From: Rhodocyclales bacterium
GTDB lineage: Bacteria > Pseudomonadota > Gammaproteobacteria > Burkholderiales > Rhodocyclaceae
Direction of reading: 5' to 3'
DNA length: 64,000 bases
NCBI GenBank assembly: GCA_016214145.1
Contig: JACRPA010000002.1
Location: 310,001-374,000 of the forward strand
Made by a program: the position numbers and the translations under genes. Shown piece by piece: positions 49,027-63,541 of the stretch. Position 1 is the stretch's first letter; the number at the start of each line of letters is the position of its first letter. The notes beneath the pieces were generated by a model, which saw nothing but the letters and a program-made list of their open reading frames with translations, made no database searches and was not told the origin of the DNA.

Positions 49027-49500
49027 TCATTCCGACTGGCTCCCCGGCGCATTGACGGTCTCGCGCAGGCGCTGGCCGATGTGGCGCGCCAGTTGCAGGG
49101 ATATCTTCGAGGCGATCACGGCGTGGGTTTCCAGCAGGCCGAGGAAGTCGGCGCGGAACAGCACCGCCAGGGTGCAGTTCTCCGCGGCGCGGGCCTGCGC
49201 CGCGCGCGGCGAATTGTCGAGCAGCGCCAGCTCGCCGAAGAGGCGGCCCGGGCCAAGCTCGGCGATCTTGCCGCCCGCCGACTGGCCCTGGCGGCAGATC
49301 AGCACCTTGCCGGCCTCGATGATGTAGAGCGCCTGGCCCTCCTCGCCCTGGTCGAAGATCACCTCGTCCTGCAGGAAGCTGCGCTCGTGGAGGAGTCCGC
49401 CTACCGTCTTCAGCTCACGCGGGCTCAGGGTTGAAAACAGGGAAAGCGCCCGCAACTGCTTCAGGCGGGGCGAATCGTCGTCTTTGCTGAAAAGAAACAT
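49027..49500 (-). CDS. Cyclic-nucleotide-binding domain protein, no HTH
   Basis: 157 residues. A single cNMP-binding beta roll: FSTLSPRELKTVGGLLHERS, DQGEEGQALYIIEAGKVLIC, the phosphate-binding cassette FGELALLDNSPRAAQARA (cAMP-pocket Arg present) and a C-terminal helix. The DNA-binding helix-turn-helix of Crp/Fnr is absent, so it should act by protein contact or as a ligand sensor. It sits between the AI-2E permease (downstream, same strand) and the divergent attachment gene. Ligand unproven. Confidence 0.83.
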   Translation of the reverse strand: MFLFSKDDDSPRLKQLRALSLFSTLSPRELKTVGGLLHERSFLQDEVIFDQGEEGQALYIIEAGKVLICRQGQSAGGKIAELGPGRLFGELALLDNSPRAAQARAAENCTLAVLFRADFLGLLETHAVIASKISLQLARHIGQRLRETVNAPGSQSE

Positions 49501-49632
49501 GACTGCCTCTACCCTCTCTATGCACTTGCGGGCCCCTTCGGGCAGATCGCTTTAAGCGGCTACTTGTGACAAACTGAAACCAGTCTTTCTAGCCATTCGT
49601 AATAAGTCTAGCATCTTCAAGGGAGTACCCAC

Positions 49633-50073
49633 ATGTCCACTACCTGGATCCTCGTCGCCAACGCCAGCCAAGCCAAGCTCTACGCCAACACCGGCCCCAA
49701 GAAGGGGCTCAAGCTCGTCAAGGATCTGAAGCATCCGGAAAGCCGCGAGAAAGCCTCCGACCTGGTCAGCGACCGGCCCGGTCAGATGCACAGCCCGGGC
49801 AACGGCCACCGCGCCAGCCAGCCGAAGACCGATCCCAAGACCAACGAGGCGCGCCATTTCGCCCAGGAGCTGGCGCGCGAACTGAACCACGGCCGCAGCC
49901 GCGGCCAGGTCGAGCGTCTCATCCTCGTCGCCCCGCCCGCCTTCATGGGGCTGCTCAACGAGAAGCTCGACGGCCCCACCGCCAACCTCGTCTCCGACCG
50001 CTTCGAAAAGGACTACACCCGGTCCACCGACAGGGAACTTGCCGGCCACCTCGAGTCCTGCATCTATCTCTGA
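49633..50073 (+). CDS. Host-attachment-type protein
   Basis: 146 residues; ATG 49633 with GGGAG upstream. TTWILVANASQAKLYANTGP and RFAQELARELNHG-like (HFAQELARELNHGRSRGQVE), then LILVAPPAFMGLLNEKLDGP and VSDRFEKDYTRSTDRELAGH, match the host-attachment (AtsE-like) family described in Agrobacterium; the fold is related to peptide-release-factor eRF1 domains. Role in this organism is unknown. It is divergent from the cNMP-binding gene and convergent with def. Confidence 0.85.
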   Translation: MSTTWILVANASQAKLYANTGPKKGLKLVKDLKHPESREKASDLVSDRPGQMHSPGNGHRASQPKTDPKTNEARHFAQELARELNHGRSRGQVERLILVAPPAFMGLLNEKLDGPTANLVSDRFEKDYTRSTDRELAGHLESCIYL

Positions 50074-50604
50074 TCAATCCTCGGGGATGTCGGCGTCCGG
50101 GAAGAGGACGTCGGTGTAGCCGAACTTGGTGAAGTCGCGCATGCGCATCGGGTAGAGGATGCCGTCGAGGTGGTCGCACTCGTGCTGCACGACGCGGGCG
50201 TGGAAGCCGGTCGCCTCGCGCTCGATCAACCCGCCCTCGGCGTCGAAACCGCGATAGCCCAGCCGCGTCCAGCGCGGCACCACGCCGCGCAGGCCCGGCA
50301 CCGACAGGCAACCCTCCCAGCCTTCCTCCAGCTCGTCGGTCAGCGGCGTCAGTACGGGATTGATCAGGATGGTGAACGGCACCGGCTCAGCCTGCGGATA
50401 GCGCGGGTTCGACTCGAAGCCGAAAATCACCAGGCGCAGGCCGACGCCGATCTGCGGCGCCGCCAGCCCCGCCCCGTTGGCGTCCTGCATGGTGTCCTGC
50501 ATGTCCCCGACGAGCGCGCGCAGCTCCGGGCTGCCGAAGGCCTCCACCGGCCGCGCCTTGTCCAGCAGCCGGGGGTCGCCCATGCGCAGTATTTCGCGGA
50601 TCAT
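50074..50604 (-). CDS. def: Peptide deformylase Def
   Basis: Removes the formyl group from nascent proteins. 176 residues. Motif 1 [13 protein letters not shown], motif 2 [20 protein letters not shown] and motif 3 [20 protein letters not shown] (the HExxH metal site HECDH) are all intact, giving a type 1 enzyme. Start ATG at 50604 overlaps the mtnP-type stop (ATGA). A second deformylase may exist elsewhere with fmt; here it follows a purine-salvage gene rather than fmt. Confidence 0.94.
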   Translation of the reverse strand: MIREILRMGDPRLLDKARPVEAFGSPELRALVGDMQDTMQDANGAGLAAPQIGVGLRLVIFGFESNPRYPQAEPVPFTILINPVLTPLTDELEEGWEGCLSVPGLRGVVPRWTRLGYRGFDAEGGLIEREATGFHARVVQHECDHLDGILYPMRMRDFTKFGYTDVLFPDADIPED

Positions 50605-51344
50605 CGCGGCCCGATGCAGATCATCTCGATGATGCGGCGCACCCGTTCCATCGATTCGCGCAGGATGTCCTCCAATGCGGCGAACTGGATGCCCAGCTTG
50701 CTGTCGCCGCGACCGGCGGCATGGTTGGACACCACGGTGATGGCGGCATAGGGCAGCTCCAGCTCGCGGGCCAGTGAGGCCTCCGGCATGCCCGTCATGC
50801 CGACGATGTCGGCGCCGTCGCGCTCGAGGCGGTTGATCTCCGCCGCGGTCTCCAGACGCGGCCCCTGCGTCGCTGCATAGACGCTGCCGTCGGTGACCGC
50901 CTGGCCGGCATCGCGCGCCGCCTCCAGCAGCACATGGCGCAATTCAGGATCGTAGGGCTGGGTGAAGTCGATATGCACCACGGGCGCGTCGCCGCCCTCG
51001 TGGAAGGTGGCCTTGCGGCCCCAGGTGTAGTCGATGATCTGGTGCGGGATGACGATGGCGCCGGGCGCCAGATCGGCGCGGATGCCGCCCACCGAGGCGA
51101 TCGACACGATGCAGGTGGCCCCCGCCTCCTTCAGCGCCCACAGGTTGGCGCAGTAATTCACCTCGTGCGGCGGGATGGTATGGCCGTAGCCGTGGCGGGC
51201 GATGAACACCGCCGGCTGGCCGCAAAGGCGGCCGAAGGTGAGCGGGCCGGACGGCTCGCCGTAGGGGGTGCGCATCACTTCGCGCCGTTCAACGGCCAAA
51301 TTCGCCAGCTGGGTCAGGCCGCTGCCGCCGATGATTGCAAGCAT
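50601..51344 (-). CDS. S-methyl-5'-thioinosine phosphorylase (MTAP/PNP family)
   Basis: 247 residues. [80 protein letters not shown] and [20 protein letters not shown] follow Pseudomonas aeruginosa PA3004, the described methylthioinosine phosphorylase, closely. That enzyme splits methylthioinosine to hypoxanthine and methylthioribose-1-phosphate. A hypoxanthine phosphoribosyltransferase lies nearby beyond typA, which fits hypoxanthine salvage. MTA phosphorylase is the alternative; the HIDF residues favour MTIP. Confidence 0.87.
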   Translation of the reverse strand: MLAIIGGSGLTQLANLAVERREVMRTPYGEPSGPLTFGRLCGQPAVFIARHGYGHTIPPHEVNYCANLWALKEAGATCIVSIASVGGIRADLAPGAIVIPHQIIDYTWGRKATFHEGGDAPVVHIDFTQPYDPELRHVLLEAARDAGQAVTDGSVYAATQGPRLETAAEINRLERDGADIVGMTGMPEASLARELELPYAAITVVSNHAAGRGDSKLGIQFAALEDILRESMERVRRIIEMICIGPR

Positions 51345-51457
51345 CTGATTTTAAGCAACTTGTGAATAGTCCATGGTGTCGGCGATTCTAACATGGGGCT
51401 TAGTCTTTAAGCGCTAAGGTGTTATACTGTCGGACTTTTTTTATGCCGCACCGCACA

Positions 51458-53278
<1,821 letters not shown>

Positions 53279-53288
53279 TCGCCTTTCC

Positions 53289-53328
53289 GTACCGCCGCAC
53301 CCCACTGCGGGCGCATTCGCGGCGGTAC
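53289..53328. terminator. Hairpin between convergent typA and hpt
   Basis: GTACCGCCGC and GCGGCGGTAC form a 10-bp GC-rich stem with a 20-base loop, 11 bp after the typA stop and 18 bp before the hpt stop. No U-tract is seen on either strand, so a factor-independent terminator role is only possible. Confidence 0.4.
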
Positions 53329-53345
53329 GCCGCTCCCGCAAGGAA

Positions 53346-53894
53346 CTACATGCCCTTCACCGCATACACCGCCGGCAGGTTGCGCCAGGCGCCCTTGACG
53401 TCCATGCCGAAACCGAAGACATAGCGGTTCGGCAGATGCACGCCGACGAAATCCGCCGCAACCGGTTTCGCGCGACCGAGGTCCTTGTCGGCGAAGACGG
53501 CGATGCGGCAGTCCCTGGCGCCCTGCTCGAGCAGGCGCCGCTTCACCGCAGCCAGCGTGATGCCCTCGTCGAGGATGTCGTCCACCACCAGCACCGTGCG
53601 GCCGGCGATGCTGGCGCGCGGCGCGACGATCCAGGAGAGCTCGCAGCCGGTGGTGGTGTCGCCGTAGCGGGTGACGTGCAGGTAGTCGAATTCCAGCGGG
53701 AAGGCCAGCAGCGGCAGCAACCGGCCGGTGAAGATCACCGCGCCGCCCATCACCGAGAGCACGAGCGGATGCGCGTCCCGCAACGCCGCACCGATTTCGC
53801 CTGCGACGCGGCGCACCGCCGCCTCGGACTCCTGTGCCGAGACGACGAGATCGGCCTCGTCGAAAATCCTCTGCGCCTCGTCGGCCGAGAGCAT
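53346..53894 (-). CDS. hpt: Hypoxanthine phosphoribosyltransferase
   Basis: Converts hypoxanthine (and often guanine) plus PRPP to nucleotide. 182 residues; ATG at 53894 overlaps the galU stop by one base. SVMGGAVIFTGRLLPLLAFP, the PRPP-binding motif VLVVDDILDEGITLAAVKRR and the catalytic hood LEFDYLHVTRYGDTTTGCEL are present. It is the last gene of a galU-hpt pair and converges with typA. It may recycle hypoxanthine released by the methylthioinosine phosphorylase at 50601-51344. Confidence 0.92.
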   Translation of the reverse strand: MLSADEAQRIFDEADLVVSAQESEAAVRRVAGEIGAALRDAHPLVLSVMGGAVIFTGRLLPLLAFPLEFDYLHVTRYGDTTTGCELSWIVAPRASIAGRTVLVVDDILDEGITLAAVKRRLLEQGARDCRIAVFADKDLGRAKPVAADFVGVHLPNRYVFGFGMDVKGAWRNLPAVYAVKGM

Positions 53895-54772
53895 CAGGGA
53901 CGGCCCCCGACATTCAGGCTGGCGAGGAATTCCGTAAACGCCTTGCCGACCTCGGGGTGCTTGCGGCCATAGGCGAGGATCGCCTTCAGGTAGCCGAGCT
54001 TGGAGCCGCAGTCGTAGCGGATGCCGTGGAAGGGGCAGGCCAGCACGGTCTCCTCGGCCAGCAGCGCGGCGATGGCGTCGGTGAGCTGGATCTCGCCGCC
54101 GGCGCCGGCGCGCACGTTGCGCAGGTGATGGAAGATGCGCGGCGTGAGGACGTAGCGGCCGACCACCGCCAGATTCGAGGGCGCCTGCTCCGGCGCCGGC
54201 TTCTCGACGATGGCGGTAACGCGCTGCAGGCCGCCGTCGGCGTCGATGCTGACGATGCCGTACTGTCGCGTATCCGCCTGCGGCACGAGCTGCACGCCGA
54301 GCAGCGAGCATTGCTGCTGCGCGAAGGCATCCACCATCTGCCTGAGCACGGGCGGCTCGCCGTCGATCAGGTCGTCGGCCAGCAGCACGGCGAAGGGCTC
54401 GTCGCCCACCACCGGCGCGGCGCACAGCACGGCATGGCCCAGGCCGAGCGGCTCGGCCTGGCGGATGTAGATGCAATTGATGTGCTCGGGCACGGTCTCC
54501 TGCACCAGGCGCAGCAGCTCGTGCTTGCCCTTGGCCTCCAGCTCCACCTCCATCTCGTAGGCCTTGTCGAAGTGGTCCTCGATGGCGCGCTTGTTGCGGC
54601 CGGTGATGAACACCATGTCGGTGATGCCGGCGGCCACCGCCTCCTCCACCGCGAACTGGATGAGCGGCTTGTCGACGATCGGCATCATCTCCTTCGGGCT
54701 GGCCTTGGTGGCGGGCAGGAAACGGCTGCCCATGCCGGCGACGGGAAAAACAGCCTTCGTTATGCGTTTCAT
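53894..54772 (-). CDS. galU: UTP-glucose-1-phosphate uridylyltransferase GalU
   Basis: Makes UDP-glucose for envelope polysaccharides and trehalose. 292 residues from the ATG at 54772. [20 protein letters not shown] is the nucleotide-binding start, [27 protein letters not shown] and [20 protein letters not shown] follow in order. Overlaps hpt. Upstream, a second copy of its first nine codons (MKKITKAVF at 54895-54869) survives, separated by about 100 bp containing a repeat; the downstream copy is preferred because it continues into the full domain. Confidence 0.94.
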   Translation of the reverse strand: MKRITKAVFPVAGMGSRFLPATKASPKEMMPIVDKPLIQFAVEEAVAAGITDMVFITGRNKRAIEDHFDKAYEMEVELEAKGKHELLRLVQETVPEHINCIYIRQAEPLGLGHAVLCAAPVVGDEPFAVLLADDLIDGEPPVLRQMVDAFAQQQCSLLGVQLVPQADTRQYGIVSIDADGGLQRVTAIVEKPAPEQAPSNLAVVGRYVLTPRIFHHLRNVRAGAGGEIQLTDAIAALLAEETVLACPFHGIRYDCGSKLGYLKAILAYGRKHPEVGKAFTEFLASLNVGGRP

Positions 54773-54868
54773 TTCCGTTCTCCAGGTTCAAGGCTGTTTT
54801 CGGCGCAGGCCAACCTGAGCGCAGCGAAGGTCAAGTCCTTCGCCCTTGGCGAAGGGCGGCAGTAGCCA

Positions 54869-54895
54869 AATACGGCCTTGGTGATTTTCTTCATT
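54869..54895 (-). pseudogene. Duplicate of the galU first nine codons
   Basis: Minus strand ATGAAGAAAATCACCAAGGC, encoding MKKITKAVF, nearly the same nine residues as the real galU start (MKRITKAVF) but with different codons. It then runs into repeat-like sequence and stops being galU. Likely the old start left behind by an insertion, or a tandem-duplication scar. Confidence 0.6.
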
Positions 54896-54908
54896 CTTGC
54901 TTTCTCCT

Positions 54909-58218
<3,310 letters not shown>

Positions 58219-58230
58219 GTCCAGTCCCGG

Positions 58231-61200
58231 TCAGGCAGGCACGGCCTCGTCGCTCATGCGCAGCGCCTCCTCGATGTCCACCTCGACGACACGCGAGACG
58301 CCCTGCTCCTGCATGGTGACGCCGACCAGTTGGCGCGCCATCTCCATGGTGATCTTGTTGTGCGTGATGAAGAGGAACTGCGTCTGCGCCGACATGCGCT
58401 TGACCATGTCGCAGAAGCGCTCGGTGTTGCTGTCGTCGAGCGGCGCGTCCACCTCGTCGAGCATGCAGAACGGCGCCGGGTTGAGCTGGAACAGCGCGAA
58501 CACCAGGGCGATGGCGGTGAGCGCCTTCTCGCCGCCGGAGAGCAGGTGGATGGTGCTGTTCTTCTTGCCGGGCGGCTGCGCCATGACCTGGATGCCGGAG
58601 TCGAGGATCTCCTCGCCGGTGAGGATCAGCCTCGCCTCGCCGCCGCCGAAGAGCTGCGGGAAGAGGATGCCGAACTGGCGGTTCACGTTGTTGTAGGTGT
58701 CCTGCAACTGCTCGCGCGTTTCGCGGTCGATGCGGCGGATGGCGTCTTCCAGCGTGCCGATGGCCTGGTTGAGGTCCTCCGACTGGCTGTCGAGGAAGCC
58801 CTTGCGCTCGCGCGAGGTGTTGAGCTCGTCCAGGGCAGCCAGGTTCACCGGGCCGAGCCCCTCTATTTCGGCGGAAAGACGCGCGATGTCGCCGGCCAGC
58901 TGCGGCTCCTTCACCTCCCGCGTCAGCTCCGGCGCCAGTTCCTCCTCGTTGGCGCTGGCCTCGGCCAGGCGGGCGGCGCACTGCTCCTCGTTGATCTGCG
59001 CGGCCTGCTCCTTCAGGCGCAGGTCGTTGATCCTGTCGCGCAGGGGATTCAGGCCCTGCTCGGTCTTCAGGCGCGCTTCCTCCAGTTGGCGCAGCTCGGC
59101 GGCGGCGCCTTCCAGCGCGTCGCGATGCGTCGCCAGCGCGCCTTCGCGGCCCTGGCGCGCCGCCAGCGCCTGCTGCAATTGCTGCTCGATCGCGCCCTCG
59201 CTGATGGATTCGCCCTCCTGTCGGCGCGCGGCCATTTCCGCGGTGATGCGCCCGACCTGCTCGCGCGCCACTTCGCGCGAACGGCCGATCTCCTCCAGTT
59301 TGCCCGTGCATTCGCGTTCGGCGAAGCGCGACTCCTGCAGTTCGCGCGCAAGGGCCTGCTCGACGGTGCGCTGCTCGCGCAGCGCGCCGTCGCGCCGGCG
59401 GCTCTCCTCGATCGCCGCCTCCAGCTTGCCGCGCAGTTCCTGCACTATGGAAGTCAGTCGCGCCACCTCACCGTCGGCGATCTGCCGGCGGCTGCGCTCG
59501 GTTTCCTCGCCGGCGGCGATTTCCGTCAGGTCGGCGTTGATCTGCGCGACACGGGCCTCGCAGCGCTGCACCGCCTCGCCCAGCTTGACCGCCTCGACCT
59601 GCGACGCGTGCGCCGACTGCTGCAGTTCCTGCGCCTCGCGCTGGGCGTCGGCCAGGTGGCTGCGATGGTCGGCCAGGCCGGACTCGGCCGCGACCAGCGT
59701 CGCCGCAGCGATGCGGGCCTCGTCCTCCAGCCCGACGCACTCGGCGTCCAGTTGCCCGATCTCGCGCTGGCGCTCGATGACGCCATGGGTGCGCGCCTCC
59801 GGCACATAGAGAACAAAGCTGTGGCGCGAGACGACGTGGCCGGCCTGACTCACCCACAGGCGGCCGCCGGGCAGGCTGGCGCGGCGCGCGGCCAGGCCGC
59901 CGAGATCGTTCACCACGTAGACGCCGGCGAGCCATTCGGTGAGGGCGGCTTCCCAGCGCGGGTCCGCGCAGCGCACCTTGTCGCGCAGCGGCACGTCGGC
60001 GTCGAGACCGGCAGTCTCGCCCGCCGTCGCCACGTCGCCGGCGAACACCAGCGCCAGCGTCGCCGGCGGCGGATCGGCCAGCACGCGCTCGGCGGTCGGC
60101 TGGTCGACGCCGGCCAGCGCGCCCAGGCGCTCACGCAGCACCGCTTCCAGCGCGGTCTCCCAGCCGGGTTCCACCTTCAGGCTGGACCAGATCGGCTCGG
60201 CGGCATCGAGGCCGTGGCGCTTCAGCCAGTCGCCCAGCTTGCCTTCCTGCTGGATGCGGCTCTGCAATTGTTTGAGGGCGTCGCGGCGGGCGCGCGCTTC
60301 GGTCAGGCGCTTCTGTGCGCTGGCCTGGGCTTCGGCGGCCTCGCGGCGCTGCGCCTCGTGCTCGGGCAGGCGCTGCTGCAGTTCGGTCACGCGGCTGCGC
60401 CGCGCGTCCACCTGCGTGGCGAGTTCGGCCACATGCGACTGCAGGGCGGCCAGCGCGGCGGTGTCGGGCTGCGCAAGCTGGCCGCGATCGGCCTCCAGGC
60501 GGCCGCGGCGCTGCGCCAGCGATTCGAGCGTCTTGTCGGCGTGGCTCTTGTGCGCCTCCTCGACGCGCAGACCCTGCTCGGCCTGGGCCAGTTCGCGGCG
60601 CAGGGCGTGGGCAGCTTCCTCGGCGGCCTTGAGGGCGCTTTCCGCCTCGGGCAGGCGGGCGGCGGCTTCGGCATGGCGCGCCGTGGCGCCCTGCACGCGC
60701 TGCGCGGCGTTTTCCAGCAACTCCTTCCAGCGCGCCTCGTCGCGGTCCAGCGTCTCGGCCTGGCCGCGCCAGTGGCCGTCCTCGCCTTCCAGCTGGGCCA
60801 GGCGCGACTCGATCTTCTGGCGCAGATCGCGCAAGTGGTTGAGCTCGGACTCCAGCCGCGCCACCTCGGCGTTGGCGGCGAACATCTCGGTTTGGGCGGC
60901 ATGCAGGGCGTCGCTGGCGCTGTAGTGGGCGCTGCGCGCCGTCTCGACGCGGGCTTCCAGGTCGCGCAGGCTGGCGGTTTCGGCTTCCAGCTTGATGCCC
61001 GCCTGCTCGACGTTGCGCGCCAGCTTCTCGCGCTGGTCGCGCGCCTCGTTGCGCTTGTAGAGCCAGAGCAGGTTCTGCCGGCGCGTCAGCTGGACGTGCA
61101 GTTCGTTGTACTGCCTGGCCACCTCGGCCTGGCCTTCCAGCTTCTCGATCTGGTGGCCCAGCTCGTTGCGGATGTCCTCGACGCGGGCGATGTTCTCGCG

Positions 61201-61761
61201 GGCGTCGGCGAGGCGGTTCTCCGTCTCGCGGCGGCGCTCCTTGTACTTGGTCACCCCGGCCGCCTCTTCGAGGAAGAAACGCAGTTCCTCCGGCTTGGCC
61301 TCGATGATGCGGGAGATCATGCCCTGCTCGATGATGGCGTAGGCGCGCGGCCCCAGGCCGGTGCCCATGAAGAGGTCGATCACGTCGCGCCGGCGGACGT
61401 GCAGGTTGTTGATGTAGTAGGAAGACTCGCCGTCGCGGTCGAGCACGCGCTTGACGGCGATCTCGGCGTATTGCGACCACTGGCCGGTGGCGCGGCCCTG
61501 GGCGTTGTCGAAATGCAATTCGACGCTGGCGCGGCCGACGGGCTTGCGCTGGCCGGAGCCGTTGAAGATGACGTCCTGCATGGATTCGCCGCGCAGGGCG
61601 GTGGCCTTGGATTCGCCCAAGACCCAGCGCACGGCGTCGATCACGTTGGATTTGCCGCAGCCGTTGGGACCGACCACGCAGACGAGCTGGCCCGACGTCA
61701 GGATGGAGGTCGGGTCGACAAAGGTCTTGAACCCGGCAAGTTTCAGCTTGGTTAAACGCAC
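58231..61761 (-). CDS. smc: Chromosome segregation ATPase SMC
   Basis: Condensin-type ATPase that organises and helps separate chromosomes. 1,176 residues with a GTG start at 61761. Walker A GQLVCVVGPNGCGKSNVIDA near the start, two long coiled coils around a hinge (residues about 500-650) and C-terminal signature LSGGEKALTAIALVFALFQL with Walker B MLDEVDAPLDDSN. Length is normal for bacterial SMC. A weak dispersed-motif copy lies at 59450-59471 (VARLTS). It is divergent from queF. Confidence 0.95.
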   Translation of the reverse strand: MRLTKLKLAGFKTFVDPTSILTSGQLVCVVGPNGCGKSNVIDAVRWVLGESKATALRGESMQDVIFNGSGQRKPVGRASVELHFDNAQGRATGQWSQYAEIAVKRVLDRDGESSYYINNLHVRRRDVIDLFMGTGLGPRAYAIIEQGMISRIIEAKPEELRFFLEEAAGVTKYKERRRETENRLADARENIARVEDIRNELGHQIEKLEGQAEVARQYNELHVQLTRRQNLLWLYKRNEARDQREKLARNVEQAGIKLEAETASLRDLEARVETARSAHYSASDALHAAQTEMFAANAEVARLESELNHLRDLRQKIESRLAQLEGEDGHWRGQAETLDRDEARWKELLENAAQRVQGATARHAEAAARLPEAESALKAAEEAAHALRRELAQAEQGLRVEEAHKSHADKTLESLAQRRGRLEADRGQLAQPDTAALAALQSHVAELATQVDARRSRVTELQQRLPEHEAQRREAAEAQASAQKRLTEARARRDALKQLQSRIQQEGKLGDWLKRHGLDAAEPIWSSLKVEPGWETALEAVLRERLGALAGVDQPTAERVLADPPPATLALVFAGDVATAGETAGLDADVPLRDKVRCADPRWEAALTEWLAGVYVVNDLGGLAARRASLPGGRLWVSQAGHVVSRHSFVLYVPEARTHGVIERQREIGQLDAECVGLEDEARIAAATLVAAESGLADHRSHLADAQREAQELQQSAHASQVEAVKLGEAVQRCEARVAQINADLTEIAAGEETERSRRQIADGEVARLTSIVQELRGKLEAAIEESRRRDGALREQRTVEQALARELQESRFAERECTGKLEEIGRSREVAREQVGRITAEMAARRQEGESISEGAIEQQLQQALAARQGREGALATHRDALEGAAAELRQLEEARLKTEQGLNPLRDRINDLRLKEQAAQINEEQCAARLAEASANEEELAPELTREVKEPQLAGDIARLSAEIEGLGPVNLAALDELNTSRERKGFLDSQSEDLNQAIGTLEDAIRRIDRETREQLQDTYNNVNRQFGILFPQLFGGGEARLILTGEEILDSGIQVMAQPPGKKNSTIHLLSGGEKALTAIALVFALFQLNPAPFCMLDEVDAPLDDSNTERFCDMVKRMSAQTQFLFITHNKITMEMARQLVGVTMQEQGVSRVVEVDIEEALRMSDEAVPA
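59450..59471 (-). repeat. Dispersed 22-bp motif, weak copy 12
   Basis: Minus strand GACTGACTTC with GTGGCGC in the seven-base spacer and no CCGTA half. Inside smc. Included for completeness. Confidence 0.4.
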
Positions 61762-61872
61762 GTCTTCAGAAGGCTCTGTTTTTTATGAAGAACGGCGCGA
61801 ATTGAAAGCCGCGCCGCTGGGGTCTGGGTGCTTATAATACCATCTTCGCCACTCTCTCCGAACCCGAACGGC

Positions 61873-62292
61873 ATGCCTGCAAAACCTTCCAAAACCCTCG
61901 ACACCTTTCCCAACCCGGAAGCCTCGCGGGACTACCTGATTCACATGGAAATTCCCGAGTTCACCTGCCTCTGCCCGAAGACCGGGCAGCCGGATTTCGC
62001 CACCCTGATTCTGGACTACATCCCCGACCGGACCTGCGTCGAACTGAAGAGCCTGAAGCTGTATGCCTGGTCCTACCGCAACGAGGGCGCCTTCCACGAG
62101 GCGGTCACCAACCGCATCCTCGACGACCTGGCCAAGGCGACCCGGCCGCGCTTCATGCGCCTGACGGCGAAGTTCTACGTGCGCGGAGGAATTTTCACCA
62201 CGGTGGTGGCGGAGCACCGCAAGAAGGGCTGGAAGCCGCAGCCGAAAATCGACCTCGACGCCTTTCCGGCGCAACCGAATACGCGGTTCTAG
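61873..62292 (+). CDS. queF: NADPH-dependent 7-cyano-7-deazaguanine reductase QueF
   Basis: Reduces preQ0 to preQ1 in queuosine synthesis. 139 residues, the short (type I) form; ATG at 61873 chosen over an upstream in-frame start. [20 protein letters not shown] holds the catalytic cysteine, and [20 protein letters not shown] is the QueF motif (E-(S/L)-K-S-x-K-(L/Y)-Y). The closing [20 protein letters not shown] is typical. It is divergent from smc and convergent with the Crp/Fnr gene; other que genes are not in the window. Confidence 0.93.
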   Translation: MPAKPSKTLDTFPNPEASRDYLIHMEIPEFTCLCPKTGQPDFATLILDYIPDRTCVELKSLKLYAWSYRNEGAFHEAVTNRILDDLAKATRPRFMRLTAKFYVRGGIFTTVVAEHRKKGWKPQPKIDLDAFPAQPNTRF

Positions 62293-62301
62293 CGTTGCAA
62301 C

Positions 62302-63138
62302 TCAGTCGGGCAGGAGTTCTCGCACCTTGTCCAGGCGGGAAAAGTGACATCCGGCCGAGTCGATCGTCAGCCAGCCTTCCCGCTTCCAGCCGCTCATGAT
62401 GCGCGCGACGGTCTCCAGGCGGACGCCGATGATCTCGCTGAGCTGCTCCAGCGTCAGGGTGATCGGCAAGCGCGCCCTGTTGCCCTTCTTGTCCACGCCG
62501 TAACGGTCGATCAACATCGTCATCAGCACCGCCAGGCGCTGCGGCACGTTGCCGGCGCTGACGATCTCGATCTTCTGGATGAACGCCTCGGTGAAGCGGC
62601 CGATCTCGACGCGCAACGGCCCGGCCAGGCGCGGATATTTCTCGGCGAACTTCAGAATGGCTTCCGCCTCGACGAAGATCGCCGACATGCCGTCGTTCAT
62701 GGCCACCGCGTCGGTCGGATACTTCATGCCGGCCCAGATGGCGAAGATGCCCATCGAATCGCCCGGGCCGTAGAGGCCGTAGGTGCGGCTGACGCCCTCC
62801 CGGTTGCGGCGCGCCGCCTTGACGAAGCCCTGCTCGATGAACATGACGCGGCGGTCCGCCTCGTTGTGGCGCCAGATGTATTCGCCGGCGCGAAAGGCCT
62901 GCACGCTGGCGGCGGCGGCGAGCTCGGAAATGACGCGCGCCGGGAGCTTGGCGAAGAGGTCGAAGCGCCGCATCCTTTTCGTCAGCTCCTCCTTGCCGGG
63001 CTGGCCGGACGGAAGCGGGGCATGCCGCTTGATGCGACGAAAGACGCGACGCGGCAGGTCGACGGCAAAATCCTTGCCGCTGCCGGCCTCCTGGCTCTTA
63101 CGCTGGCTACTCAACACGGCTCCTCCCGCCCGGACCAT
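62302..63138 (-). CDS. Crp/Fnr-family transcriptional regulator
   Basis: 278 residues; ATG 63138 with GGAGG six bases upstream. A basic N-terminal extension (about 50 residues), a cNMP-binding-type beta roll (FAKLPARVISELAAAASVQA; GEYIWRHNEADRRVMFIEQG; GLYGPGDSMGIFAIWAGMKY) and a C-terminal helix-turn-helix (TLTLEQLSEIIGVRLETVAR; IMSGWKREGWLTIDSAGCHF). Only one cysteine is present, so there is no FNR-type Fe-S cluster. Ligand and targets are unknown; the sensor half departs from CRP at the cAMP pocket. Convergent with queF. Confidence 0.88.
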   Translation of the reverse strand: MVRAGGAVLSSQRKSQEAGSGKDFAVDLPRRVFRRIKRHAPLPSGQPGKEELTKRMRRFDLFAKLPARVISELAAAASVQAFRAGEYIWRHNEADRRVMFIEQGFVKAARRNREGVSRTYGLYGPGDSMGIFAIWAGMKYPTDAVAMNDGMSAIFVEAEAILKFAEKYPRLAGPLRVEIGRFTEAFIQKIEIVSAGNVPQRLAVLMTMLIDRYGVDKKGNRARLPITLTLEQLSEIIGVRLETVARIMSGWKREGWLTIDSAGCHFSRLDKVRELLPD

Positions 63139-63253
63139 GGATACCTCCGGAATCTTTTAGGTGTTATTAATTCATTGTTGACAAACGTCAACTTGCCTAA
63201 GCTTATCACCATCCGCGAACCGGCAAGGCAACCAATCGCGCTTCTTCGGCAAT
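63139..63253. other. Leader region of the Crp/Fnr gene
   Basis: AT-rich sequence (TTAGGTGTTATTAATTCATT) directly upstream of the Crp/Fnr start, and TTGACAAACGTCAA, a palindromic box (63178-63191) that could be a -35 or an autoregulatory site. No gene is visible. Confidence 0.45.
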
Positions 63254-63527
63254 GGAACCTCTGAATAAGTCCTTCGTGAGCCGCGTTTGCACGAGAAGCG
63301 CCCAGATGCTAGGCGCGCGACGAAGGTCGTAGTCATTCTACGAAGCCGAGGAGCGCAACGACGCAGATGGGCGCTTATCGTGCAAACCCTTCGGGGCGCG
63401 GGCTTTCCGGGCGGTCTGCGGCGTTGCGGCGGCTTGCCGTAGAATCACTACTGCCTTCGCCGCCGCGTCTAGCAGCCCATCCCGGAAAGCCCGCGCCGCG
63501 GCCACGAAGGACTTATTCAGAGGTTCC
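63254..63527. mobile_element. 274-bp MITE-like element upstream of mutS
   Basis: Terminal inverted repeats GGAACCTCTGAATAAGTCCT (left) and AGGACTTATTCAGAGGTTCC (right), extending to about 25 bp with TCGTG/CACGA. No open frame of note inside; an inner pair GCGCGGGCTTTCCGGG / CCCGGAAAGCCCGCGCC and GTAGTCATTCTACG add further fold-back. The tip sequence recurs as a 28-bp palindrome at 37643-37670. It ends 15 bp before the mutS ATG, so it must supply or disturb the mutS promoter. Confidence 0.75.
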
Positions 63528-63541
63528 CTAAGCCCGCGACG

